From Paramecium sonneborni (taxonomy: Eukaryota > Ciliophora > Oligohymenophorea > Peniculida > Parameciidae): a DNA stretch of 64,000 bases. Shown here in pieces: positions 11,853 through 23,700 of the stretch. The stretch spans positions 62,001 through 126,000 of the forward strand of contig CAJJDN010000172.1 in the NCBI GenBank assembly GCA_905182985.1, given 5' to 3'. A program made the position numbers and the translations under genes. How positions within the stretch are numbered: the first letter of the stretch is position 1; the number at the start of each line of letters is the position of its first letter. The notes under the pieces are model-generated. The model was not told the DNA's origin. It did not search any database and saw only the letters and a list, made by a program, of their open reading frames with translations.

Positions 11853-11906
11853 TACAATTCAATAATTAATATTTATTATATAATTTGTTAAGAAATAGTA
11901 ATAACA

Positions 11907-13127
11907 TCACCTGAGAAATAAATTTTTACTAGAACACATCTCTTATTTATTGTAATTATTTTGTTCTGTTCCTAGTCTCCAAAAAATAAGAGTTTCATCC
12001 CCTGCAGCTGAACATAGCATAGATTAATCAGGAGATATTCCTAAATGCAAAACTCTTGATTTATGTGCTTATAATTCTTATATTAATTTGGCTTGCTAAA
12101 TTAAATCCGCATTCCATATACTAATTTAAAATTTAGAAAATCCATGAGATGATATCAATTCTCGATATCTTGGCAAAAATTATAAAGCACATACCTATGA
12201 TCCTGTTTCTATGCTTTTGAAACAAGTTCCGGTATCTGCATTCCAAAATTTTATATTTTTATCATTTGAACCCCCTCCACTTACTAGTATATTTTCTAAC
12301 CAAGGACACCATGCCATAGCTTTAACAGCAGCACAATGACCTTCACATGAAACACGTAATGACATTTATCTTCTATCCCAAAGCAATAATTAATTATCAT
12401 TTGCTCCACTACTTAAAGTACTTCCCGATGAATTCCATTTCAATCCACAAACTTCCTGAGTATGTTTCTAAAATACTCCTACAACATTATTATTTTTTTC
12501 TCTCAGATCATGATTGAAAATTACATTATCTCTGCCAGAACTTGACAACAATTCAAAACTACTACTCATTGTTGAGACTCTTTCATTATGATAATATAAC
12601 TATGTTATTGTTTGTTATGAACAAACATCAACTATCTTTATTGAAGCATCATCAAATCCCACTCCAAGAATATGATCATTTATCCAATGAACTGAGGTCA
12701 CATTTGAAGTTGCTTGTAAAAGTTATTAAATATGTTCTATTATATTTATAAATTTGCTATACAATTTGAGGCGTTCCATAAATAAACTTTATTTTACAAT
12801 CCCACAGACAATACATTGTTATTTCCCCATTCTAAAATATTTAGATAAAAATCATCTGCTATCTCTGGAGCATCTAATATTTTCTCTGGAATTGCACTTA
12901 TTTATCTAACTATTTGTTAAGATGGCATTTTATATTAATTATGCAACTAATCCAAAAAAGATGTTGGAAAATTCTGTTACTATTTACCGTTTCCAAAATT
13001 TAACACTTTTTCTTCATTTATGTGATACATTAACTAAATTTGAAAAATGTTGTACATCATTGTAGTTTGATTGTGTATGTGATTGATATAGTAATTTCGA
13101 TTTACTTTTTGGTATAAATCGGTCCAT
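11907..13127 (-). CDS. Cdc20/Cdh1 (Fizzy) family APC/C activator, WD40
   Basis: Substrate-recruiting activator of the anaphase-promoting complex. It opens [21 protein letters not shown] is the signature near the start of the family. [19 protein letters not shown] and NVLSVGLQNKVYLW match the Cdh1/Cdc20 entry to the propeller. Seven-blade WD40 signatures follow ([32 protein letters not shown]), with the hallmark [20 protein letters not shown] and ETLIFWR near the end. Introns of 22 and 26 nt give 390 aa. The C-terminus is LFLR rather than the usual Ile-Arg tail that docks on APC/C. The N-terminus is short, and no clear DR-type C-box is seen. Cdc20 versus Cdh1 is left open. Confidence 0.93.
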
Positions 13128-13330
13128 ATATCCGTTAAATTAATAATAATAATATTACAATTATTTCTTTAATAAATTCATTTATTTTTTAAAGTGATAA
13201 TTGAACTTGCATTTTACTACGATTAACCTTTCATACACTGCAGGTTGGGAAGATTCCTATTTTAATCTCAAATATTTATTTTATTTAAGTTAGACAAATT
13301 ATTAATAAAAATATTTAATAAATTATAAAT

Positions 13331-13973
13331 ATGAGTAATGCAAAGTAATGTTATTTTTCAATTCCAATAGATCTGATGGAGAGAATCCTAAATATATGAT
13401 GGGGGATGAACCTGTAAGATTTTAAAATTATGTTGGAGGATAGGATGAACAATAAGGTATTTACATATTCAAATCTTAGTCCCATAATAGGATCAAAATT
13501 TAGAATACTATAATGAATACTTAAGACTTTATATTGCTAATGTAGTCTTAACAAATCAAGTAAAATTTAAATTTTATTTTAGTTAAAAGAACTTTTGAAT
13601 GAGAAAAATGAACTAGTCAATAAATTAAATAAATTAGAAGTAATTTTTAATATCATCTTAATTCTAGCGTCGTAATCAAGAGTTAAATTCAAATGTAGAG
13701 GAGACAGGGGAAGAGAGAAAAAAAAGATTGAGGAGACCAGCTTAAGAAATTGAAAGACACTTTACTTGTCCGGTCGAAAATTGTCAGAAAAAATACGGGT
13801 ATTTTAAATAAAATTTACCAACAAATAGAGCTGAAGGATCTCTTAATTAACACATTAAACTTAAACATCCAGAATTAGTAAAAGATAGAGCATTTTATAA
13901 ATCAAATGAATAATCATAGTAATAAGGAGAGCCAGAATCATTATCAGATCTAAAATAGGAATAAAATTAATGA
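13331..13973 (+). CDS. Small C2H2 zinc-finger protein with a coiled coil
   Basis: Four introns (26, 23, 23 and 28 nt) each restore frame. The protein starts MSNAKSDGENPKYMMGDEP and ends SLSDLKQEQNQ then TGA. A leucine-rich helix (LKELLNEKNELVNKLNKLE) is followed by a basic patch (ERKKRLRRPAQEIERHF). Then comes a single finger: TCPVENCQKKYG, a spacer of about 15 residues, SLNQHIKLKHPEL. The finger is C-x4-C, with an unusually long loop before H-x4-H. A nucleic-acid-binding role is inferred; the family is unknown to me. The many tiny introns in a 600-bp gene are notable. Confidence 0.75.
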
Positions 13974-14159
13974 CAAATAATTAAATAAATATAATTTATT
14001 TTTTATTCTTTTTGTTTTCTAAATCTTTTTTTGTGATATAATAAATTTATCTAATAATTTTTAAACTCAAAATTATTTTGATAAAATAATATAATGACAT
14101 ATATAGATAATGAATAAATTAACATATATAAATTAGTTCAAATTTAATTACCATCATAA

Positions 14160-15233
14160 ATGAATATTTTGTAATCATCTTTAATTTAACTATTATAACT
14201 AGGTACTATCCTAAATCAAATTGGTGTGATTATAGATGGTAAAGGTATTTTATAAGTTAGATATAGACGATATATTAAAAAAAGGAAAATGGAACCAACA
14301 GATGGTCATTTATATGGGTATCAATCTTTCTTCAATTTATTATAATGGAGTTAAAAATTAAAAATTAAAGAAATTAGTGTATTTGCCTTAGCATTAAAAA
14401 TTATAATCGATAAAAAGATGAAGCTTACTTTTTTATGCAATTAATGAAAAAAAAAATGGATTATTTGCAAAAAGATCTGAATTTTATTAATATAATCCAA
14501 GTTAAAATTAAATGTTGGGGAAAACTTGATTTTTACAAGATTAAGAATTAAAGTTTAAAAGTATTAGAATTTTTTATCAAAGATTCTTAATATAAGTAAT
14601 TTTTCTCAAAATTAACATTTAAACTAAACATTTATTTCTCTTACAATCTCACAAATGAATTAAACAATGCCTAAAGGATTAACTAAAAAAGAGTTTTTTT
14701 AGATAATTCTCTAGGCTTATTTAATTGTGTAGTTAGCATGAATACTTTTGATTCATTTTTTTTTCAAATTTATTAAATAGTTAAATTTTATTTATTTTAA
14801 ATAAACTGTACCTAATTCACCTGATCTTCTTCTAAGAACCTTTGGTGAAACTAGACTAAGCAATTTTTTACTAGATTAGATCAGAGAGAATAGAATAATT
14901 CATTTTATAGATTTAAACATTTATAATATTTATAAATATAGTAATAACAGTCATTAATTAATTATGCAACTGTTATAAAAGCTCTAATATTTTTATCTCA
15001 AAACTACTCTATTCTAAGTTCTATTTATTTAAAAATACGGAGTGACTTTATAATCATTCCTTTGTTTAGCTTAAATGTCATTATTTTAGTTTGAATCCAA
15101 TTAATCCAATTTATAATGCAATCCAATCCGATAAGTAGAATTTCAATATGAAAGTGACTTGAATAAGGATTACATATTTCTAAGCCCATATATTTCAGAA
15201 ATATCATAAGATTTTTAATAACATATTTCTTGA
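14160..15233 (+). pseudogene. Degenerate cis-prenyltransferase (dehydrodolichyl diphosphate synthase-like)
   Basis: Intact homologues make polyprenyl diphosphate for dolichol. The copy here keeps the framework: LGTILNQIGVIIDGK, RRYIKKRKMEPTDGH, LKIKEISVFALAL, KNYNRQKDEAYFFMQLMKKK, LNIYFSYNLTNELNNA and SPDLLLRTFGETRLSNFLLDQ. Conserved positions are lost: the P-x-H before the DG motif reads L-N-Q, the DGN-R-R-Y segment carries about eight extra residues, and the RTSGE motif reads RTFGE. A one-base deletion in an A run near 14395 breaks the frame between SVFALAL and KNYNR. Further shifts are needed before SPDLLLRT. The downstream frame stays open to TGA at 15231. Together these indicate a decaying paralogue, fitting loss after genome duplication. 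Confidence 0.75.
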
Positions 15234-15643
15234 TAGTTCAATTTAAGAATTGAAAAATTAATTTCATAATGCTCTTATTTCTTAAAATTTGAGATCAATT
15301 TATTTTAAATCAAAATCTATATGATAAATATAATGTAATTTTTATCTAAAAATATATTGCAATTGTGATTTTATCTTAAAATATTTATTTCTTTTTGGCT
15401 ATTCTATTTGAGAAATTTTAAACAGGTTTCTTAGATTCATCCTATCTAGATTACAAATTGTGATTTTTTATTTAAATCCTCTAAAAGTATTAGGATTAAT
15501 ATAATATTAATAAGTGAGTTGTTGTCTTATTTTACACTCCTTAAAATAATAGATATAATAATATTTTATTTTTTATTTATTCTTTTGCAATTTATAATAT
15601 AATATTTTATTATTATTATATTTCTTATATTTGACTAATATTT
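15234..15643. other. Intergenic, no gene seen
   Basis: AT-rich gap between the prenyltransferase relic and the 3' end of the MORN gene. No supported reading frame. Confidence 0.5.
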
Positions 15644-17599
15644 TCAAAATATCTGACATAAACCATCAAGAGGTTAGCCATTTTTCCACTTAATGTTATC
15701 TTCCACTAATGTATGGTCATCATCATCGATATTTTACTTTTTTATGATTTTACCTTTTCCATGCTTTTGGTCTCTTTCAAATTGACCTTCATAACTTAAA
15801 TAATAATATTTGATACTATTAGTCTTAAATTATATACTCCAATCCCCATCCTTATTTCATATCATTTACAAAATCTCCTTTATATATTTTCTTACCCTTA
15901 TAAATAATTAAACCTTCTCCTTCAAGTTTTCCATTCTTCCATATTCCACTTTTCACAGTTTCATTATCAGTTAATGTTCCTTATCCAGAATATTAAAAAC
16001 TATTATTGATCTAACCCTCATATTTCTTCTTTTAAGAATAAATTATTTTGATTTTAAAATTTTAATCTACTTCATTTTGTTAGTTTATGCTAAGATCCTT
16101 GAATTCTATTTTCTTTTAATTTTATTCGTTTTAATTAATTACCAAAGTCCATCTTTAATCAGATTATTCTTTAAGTTCCCATGAATTATTCTCTTCTATA
16201 TACTCTTAGTCTCCATTTTCATATGTTTTTTTTATATAATTAAACTTATTTTAACTTTGAGGAAAGAATTATAATAAATCTAGGTTAAAAAGAGATTTAT
16301 TTTAATTTTTCTAAATGGTACATCCTATTTAATGTTCTAAATTGCCTATATTAACGTTAATTCTATTTTCTCCAAAATTTTCCACTATTTAAGCTTCTCC
16401 TTAAAGCTATTTTTATTAAAATTAATTACATGTCCTTCTTGATTCAAATGTGCACCCAAGATTTAAGTTACATTAGGGTATTTTTAAATTAAATTATTTT
16501 GCATTTAATTCAAATCATATAACATTTTAATTGGAATAAATTTAACCATAAAACTACTTTCGATTTTCTCCAAGCTAATTTTAATGTCATATTATCCAAG
16601 ATGGCAAATTTAACTTGCTGTTTCTCTTAATTCCTCAAAAAAATTTTTATGCTTTTAATTTGCTATATTTAGTTATTTTAAATTTATAAAATCTTTTCGT
16701 AACATCAGTTGAATTTCTTCATCTCTTCCTATACATTCCTGTCTCACTTTTTTTACATTTTCTAAAATTTTTTCAATCCAATTCTAATATTTTTAAAATC
16801 TTTTTAACATATTCTTTTTTTATTCTTCTAAAACTTTATTAATTTCCTTTGATTATGTTTCTAATTCCTTTGTTTACAATTTCTCCTCTAGATTTTTCAA
16901 TTCATCTTAGTATTCCTTTGACATTCTTTCAACATCATTCTAACCCAAAAATTAATATTTTTTATGATAATCTTATTCAAATTTTAATAATAGATTATTT
17001 GTATCAAAATTTAAAAAAATGTCTTCAAGCTCTGGAATTTCGTACAACTATTATCCTAATAGAGGTTCTGAAAATAAATGATCTTCCAATTTAAAAATCT
17101 CATCAAAAAGTTCATTCTTTATTTCTGATAAGGCTTTAACCTTTTAAGGTATTGATTATTTTCTTAACTCTTATATTTCAACTTTTTATTTGTCTATTTT
17201 TTTTTATTATTCTTCAAGATTTAAATTCTTTAATTATTCAAGATTTAAATTCTTTAATTATTCGATAAACATATCTATTTGTTTAATTGCAAATCCAAAC
17301 TGATCACAAATTTTTTCCAAACCTTTAGTAACTATTTATTAAAATTTCTCGACTATTTGTTTGATTTTATCATCTTTATATTTTTTTAATTATCCTTTTA
17401 ATTCTTCAAGTTTGGAAATAAATTTATTATGATGTTCCTAATACTCTTATTCTTTCTTCTATTTTTTTTCTTTCAATCTATAACATTTTTTGCACAAAAA
17501 TCCACATTCATTCGTCATATAATCAAAACACACTATCTCATACATATAATCTTTATGTGTTTGACAAAAATGAGCAGGTTATTCTTAATTTTCTGCCAT
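15644..17599 (-). CDS. B-box-like zinc finger / coiled coil / MORN-repeat protein (651 aa)
   Basis: The gene is intronless, 652 codons, starting MAENQEQPAHFCQTH. Residues ~8-45 form a B-box-like Cys/His cluster (HFCQTHKDYM, CFDY, CGFLCKKCYR). A coiled coil follows to about residue 350. The C-terminal third holds MORN motifs such as YSGQGTLTDNETVKSG, WKNGKLEGEGLIIYKG, YKGDFVNDMKQGWGLEY and YEGQFERDQKHGKGKI, which in other proteins contact membranes or scaffolds. A 24-bp tandem duplication encodes EQLKNLNL twice. The protein ends LDGLCQIF then TGA. This domain mix is common in ciliate cytoskeletal proteins; its specific function is unknown. Confidence 0.8.
17214..17261 (-). repeat. 24-bp perfect tandem duplication in the MORN gene
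   Basis: The unit tcaagatttaaattctttaa plus ttat occurs twice back to back, encoding two copies of EQLKNLNL in the coiled coil. It keeps the frame. Confidence 0.9.
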
Positions 17600-17783
17600 G
17601 TTTTATTAATTTTATATACTTATTTATTATAAAATATCTAATTCAACATTGGAAATATAGTTCAAAAGTCTATTTGGTTAAATATATTAATTTGGTAATG
17701 AAATTTAAAAATTAAAGAAGAGGTGTCTAATAGATAATGATATTTGATTTGTGTTAAAAATAAATATAATAATTATTTTGAAG

Positions 17784-20700
17784 ATGACAATTCAAATTTT
17801 GTTACTTTTAATAAATTTTGTTTAAGGAGTTGATAACTTTTATGAATGTTAAATATCGACAACTGGTTAAATAAATTAGAAAGGAGATTATTAATTTAAA
17901 ATTATAAGATCAGGAGATCCTATTAATCATCCAATAAATTTATTTAGAACTTATTTCATTTAAATTGATTTTCCTTGGAACATCAACAATGATTACACTT
18001 GTTATGATGAATCAAGTAGTTTAGTAGTTTGTAATTACGTTGCAAACACCAGAGTAATAGTGAACAATTATTTTGTCAAAGACTATTCAAGTTTAGATTA
18101 TATAGATTCAGAGGGATTCACATTTTTGATTGATTTGAAATCAATTTTAAACCCAAGTTATAGTGGGACATATGATAATCCAATTTAAATATCAATAATG
18201 AGTTCTACAAATGGAATATTAGAATAATGTCCAAATGGAGGAGTTCATCCAATAGTGAGTCCAGGAACAGGAACATGTTCAGGAGATGGACAATAATCTA
18301 AAGTAAATAGTATAAACACTGATATTTCTTTAAATATGTTTGTAAAAAATTCTTTGGCTGTAGAAGTATTTTTTTTTTAGTAAAATAGAGTTATTTGATT
18401 GTAAAATATACTCGTTTTTGGTCTAATGATAAAATCACAAAAGAAATGATTCCAGGAGCCATTAGTTGTTAAGTCTATGCTAATTAAATCTTTATTTCAG
18501 GTACAACTTGTACAAAGGATTCTACAAATTTATAAATAAAATCAAATCTTGGAACTGGTTATAGTGGAACCAATGTATAATATGTATGATATTAGATTAC
18601 TCTAGTGATTAATGGAGTCAATTCACCATCATCAACAACTCCTGATGGAAGTTTTATTTTACAAACATATAATTCAAATAATAAATTAATAGATGAATGC
18701 TCCATTTCATCTATTAGTGGATGGACGCCTAATGTAGTAATACTTAGTAGTATGACATGGACAAATCTAGTAAATTAAGTAGAAAGGCTAAATGTCTAAT
18801 TTCAATTAAATACTTAAATATTAGTAGGAGATACAATTTAAATTACTATACCTAAAGAATTGAAGATAAGTTCCACAATTTTAACTCAAATAAGAGATAC
18901 TAAAAGTACTTTCTTTAATACTCCTTTATAATCATCAGCATTTACAATTAATGATTAATTGGTGACTATAACATCAAGTAAGGCATTTTCATCTACTCTT
19001 ACAAATATTTTATTGACTTTTTTTAATGTAGCTGCTCCTCCTTCGATTAAACCATCTTCAACCATCTAGATTAGTACATATAGAGGTTCTTATGTTATTG
19101 ACAAAAGTACAGCAAGTCTAACTATTACTGCCTCTAATGGTGCAATTAGATCAGTTTCTATTGTTGCTTTAAATAAAATAATCAATTAATTATCAGATTA
19201 TGAATTTGACATTGGATTAACAAATCCAATTTTATCAGATGGATATTTAAAAATATAATTTCCAACACAATTTGATTTAACCTAAATAACTAAAATACAA
19301 AACTATTTAATGAACACTTAATCTTATGATGCCAAGTATAGTGTTTCTGGTCAAAGTTTGATATTAACATCATTATATTCATCTGATATTAGTGCATCTG
19401 CTTAAATCAAATTTTAAATATCTTAAATAAAAAATTAATTTAGTGCTAATATTAGTAATACATTCACTATACAATCATACTATTCTAAAAATACTGAAGA
19501 TTTTTTAGTAGATTAACATACAACATATTAAATGAGTTCATTCACATCTGGCACTTTGGATACTAGTTCTATTTCAGTAAAAGCTGAGTTTTATATTACA
19601 GGATAGATTGATAATTATGAAATAAGTTTAGTAAATAAGAATGCAATTACATCACTTGGATATTTTATAGTTAGCTTTATATCTGAATTTTCTATGAGTG
19701 GAAATCCTACTAGTTGTTTAGTGAATGAGATCAGTAGTTCTTGTTCAACTACTGCTAAAAATACAATTAAAATTGTAACATCAAGTAGTATTAGTAGTAG
19801 CACTAATATTAAATTAAAAATAAATTCTTATATTTATAATCCTGTTACCCTATAATCATTAAATAACATTTTGGAAATAAAAACATATGATGATTAAGGT
19901 TTATTAATAGATAGTGGATAAGGTGGTACTATTTAAATGTTGTCACTTTCCACATTTTCATTAACTCTCTCTTAAAGGGCCTCTTAGATGAATGGTGTAA
20001 AAAATACTTATACTTTCAACATCAATTTTGAAGTCACTTAGATTAATGGAGTATATTTAATAATAGAAATTCCAAATGATTTATCTGATGATTTGTAATC
20101 TTGTTAATCTATTTCTCCTTTGTCATCTACTCTACCTTGTTCAATTTCAAATTAAAAATTATAGATTTAATTAGTTTGCAATACTTGTACTTCTGTAACC
20201 AAAAATATAGATTATAAAATCACAATTAATCAAATAATTAATCATTTCTCTTTTAAACCAGTTACTATTTCTATAGCTTATACTATATAAGATTTATCAA
20301 ATGATTTAACCAAATAGAGTTAATTAAAAGACTAATTAATTATTACTAATACATAAACTAATACGATTAAATCATTTACTTAATCATATGAATATGGTTA
20401 TCTAAATTAATTAGACAATTACTTATTTAATATTGAAGTTAATAATCAATTAAGAGGTAATTTCAAAATCGTACTAAATGTTCCAGCAGCTATTAAAGTT
20501 TATCAATCAACAGATTCAACTCCCACTAGTATATCTAATATATAGTTTTTACCTAACGATGCTTCAATCATTTTTAATTCTTAGAGCATCATTATAACAG
20601 GTTATTCTGGATCATAAATATCATCATTTTCTTTTAAAGTAATTAATTTGTTAAATCCGAGTACTTCATCAATTAGTACATATTTTACAATTAATACATA

Positions 20701-23700
20701 TTATATTTAAAGTACTGATGAATATTAAATGGATGCTAGTCAACTTGGTACATACAATCATAAATGTACTTTACCTTGTAAAGATTGTGATTCAGTGATA
20801 TTAACTAAATGTTCTAGTTGTTATGATAACAGCAGAAGCAATTTAGTTTAATCAAAAATATATTTCATGAGCATCTAAAATACATGTATAATAGATTGTT
20901 ATAGTATTGATGGTTATTTTGTTACAAGTGGAGAATATACATGTTAAAAATGTAATCCAGAATGTAAAAAATGTAAAGATTTAAACTCATATTGTTTGGA
21001 ATGTAGTTTATCTTATAAATTCTTAAATAATAAATGTTTAGAATCTTGCCCAAAGACCTACTTTAATAATTAACAAGTTTGTACAAATTGTATAAATAAT
21101 TGTGACACTTGTTCCAATACAACTGATTGTTAAGTTTGTAGTGTGAATTTTTATCTGTATTAATAATAATGTATTGAAGTTTGTCCTGCTAATATTACAA
21201 TTGCAAACTTATAATAATAAACATGTGATGTCTGTACAAATAATTGTCAAACTTGTCAAAATCAAACCTCATATTGTATAACATGTAAAACTAATTACTA
21301 TTTATCTAATAATACTTGTATATCTTTATGTAAAGATGGCACCTATCCAAATGGTTCTTAATGTACAGATTGTCTCAAAAAATGTAAAACATGTAGTAAT
21401 GGAACTAATTGTGATACTTGTGCCAACAATCTTTTATTTCATTAAAATGATTGTCTTGATAAATGTCCAGATTAATATTTTGCAAATAGTGGAAAATGTT
21501 CATAATGCAATATTTAATGTAATACATGTGAAAATAATTAATATCGATGCACTAGTTGTTTAAATAATAGTTTCTTGTATAATAATCAATGTTTAGGATA
21601 ATGTCCAGAAGAATATTATAATGATATTGACACAAATAAATGTATATAATGTAAAAGTCCTTGTAAAACTTGTAAATCAAGTACATCTTGTTTAAGTTGT
21701 ATAACTTAGACACCTGTATTATATTATTATAACAATTCATGTCATACAGATTGTCTTTAATATTATGCTCCTGAAAAGGGTTAATGTGTTTAATGTAGAA
21801 ATCCTTGTAAATAATGTACAACAACACCTGATATATGTAATGAATGTTATCCAAATACTTATTTATTAAATTAAATGTGTGTCACTGATTGTGGAGAAGG
21901 ATACTATAAAGATAGTTAAAATTATTAATGCTAATTTTGTTCAGATCCATGCAAAAGTTGTTCTAATAAAAATAATAATTGTCTTTCTTGCAAAGATAAT
22001 TTGTATTTATTCAAAAATACATGTGTTGAAAATTGCTAAAATGGTTACTACTAATAAGATCAATAATGTCAACCCTGTTTAAATGTTTGTTTGAGTTGTT
22101 TAGATAATGTTAGTTGTACATAATGCAAGGAGAATCTAATATTATATAATAATCAATGTTTAACATCTTGTCCATAGAATTTATTTGAAGAGAACAACAG
22201 TTGTGTAGGATGTAGATCACCTTGTTTATAATGTGGATAATCTCCTAATGATTGTTTATCTTGTGTTTCTACAACATTTTTAAATGGGTAATCAGAATGT
22301 GTAAAAGAATGTGAAGAGGGATATTATGGAGATCAGATTTCAAATAAATGTCTATAATGTGTAATCCCTTGTAAAAAATGTTCGTCAAGTACCTCTTGTT
22401 TAAGTTGTATAGATTAGATACCAATTTTATTTTATTACAACAACTCATGCAATACAATATGTCCAAAAAATTAAGTTCCAGAAAATGGAGTATGTGTTGA
22501 TTGTAGATAACCTTGTAAAACTTGTAATACAACTCCTGATGATTGTATATCATGTTTAAATGATTCATATCTTCATGGTAATAAGTGTTTGAGTGTTTGT
22601 GATGATGGTTATTATGCAGACAATACCATAAATGAATGTAAATAATGTATATCCCCTTGTTAAAAGTGTCTAAGTCTTACAACTTGTATTACATGTCTAT
22701 AAAATTAAATTAATAAAATTTTGGTAGATGGCACTTGTATATCCTCTTGTCCAACTGGTTATTATGAATCTAAAGGCACATGTTTATTATGCACTATTGA
22801 TTCCAAAGATAAGGTTTGCAATTCAACTGTTTAAGTTCTTGAAAGTATTTAAACTGAAAAATTCATTCCTATGCCTTGCACTATCCTTACATTAGTATTT
22901 ACTACTACTGTTATTGTTGCAAAAATTACTAAACCTGAAACTTTTATTCCTGGTGCTGTAACATCTATTGGAGGTTTATTTGAATGGGGTAGTCATTGTG
23001 TCTTATTATATTTAAGCTATTCTTAATGGGGATTATTTAATACTAAAAACTATATTATTATGGGAGCTTTGGCTTTTAATTATTTATTTAATTTTATTCA
23101 TTTGATATCTGCAAGATTTACTATCTATAATGATGCTTATTTTTAATAATGGTTAAGTAGTAGATAAGTTAATAAAATTACTTATGCTATGTTATCTTTC
23201 ATTGGGTTCATCACTACCTTTAAAATTAATAAATTATATTTCTCTAGATACTTTGGTTTTTATTTCTTTAAGGCTTGTATTGTTGACATTAATAAATTTC
23301 TCTTTTTCAATATCATCTCTTTATTAAGCATTTTTTTAACTACTTTACCAATGATTGTTGCTTCAGCAATCATTTTAAACGAGTATGATTAGAAAGATTA
23401 ATTGTATATTTCTACTATTGATTCTATTATTGTTACTTTCATTATTTTTATTTCCATTATTTGGGAATCTTAAAAAAATGAAGATTATTTTAAAGAAAAT
23501 GGACTTTAAGCTTTAAATTATGTTGTAGCATAATCTTTTATTGCTGGATAATCTGAATAATAACCTGTAGATTAATCTGTAGAATAAGAAGAAGTTAATT
23601 TAAATGAAGAAATTCAAAAATAATAAATAGAATAATTTTAAAAAATTCATTCTACTAATAATTAAAAAAAATCATTTTTACTTAAAAATAATTCTGATAT

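Noticed and set aside
14240..14275. Retained intron or internal eliminated sequence in the prenyltransferase DG motif
   Set aside because: GT..AG options of 16, 18, 22 or 28 nt either break the frame or do not restore the DGNRRY motif, and no TA-flanked unit of 26 bp or more restores it.
15025..15207. Minus-strand frame of 60 aa
   Set aside because: Antisense to the prenyltransferase pseudogene; the plus strand has the better coding character.
21552..22568. Minus-strand frames rich in Y, N and L
   Set aside because: Antisense to the cysteine repeats; periodic because the repeats are periodic, not a gene.
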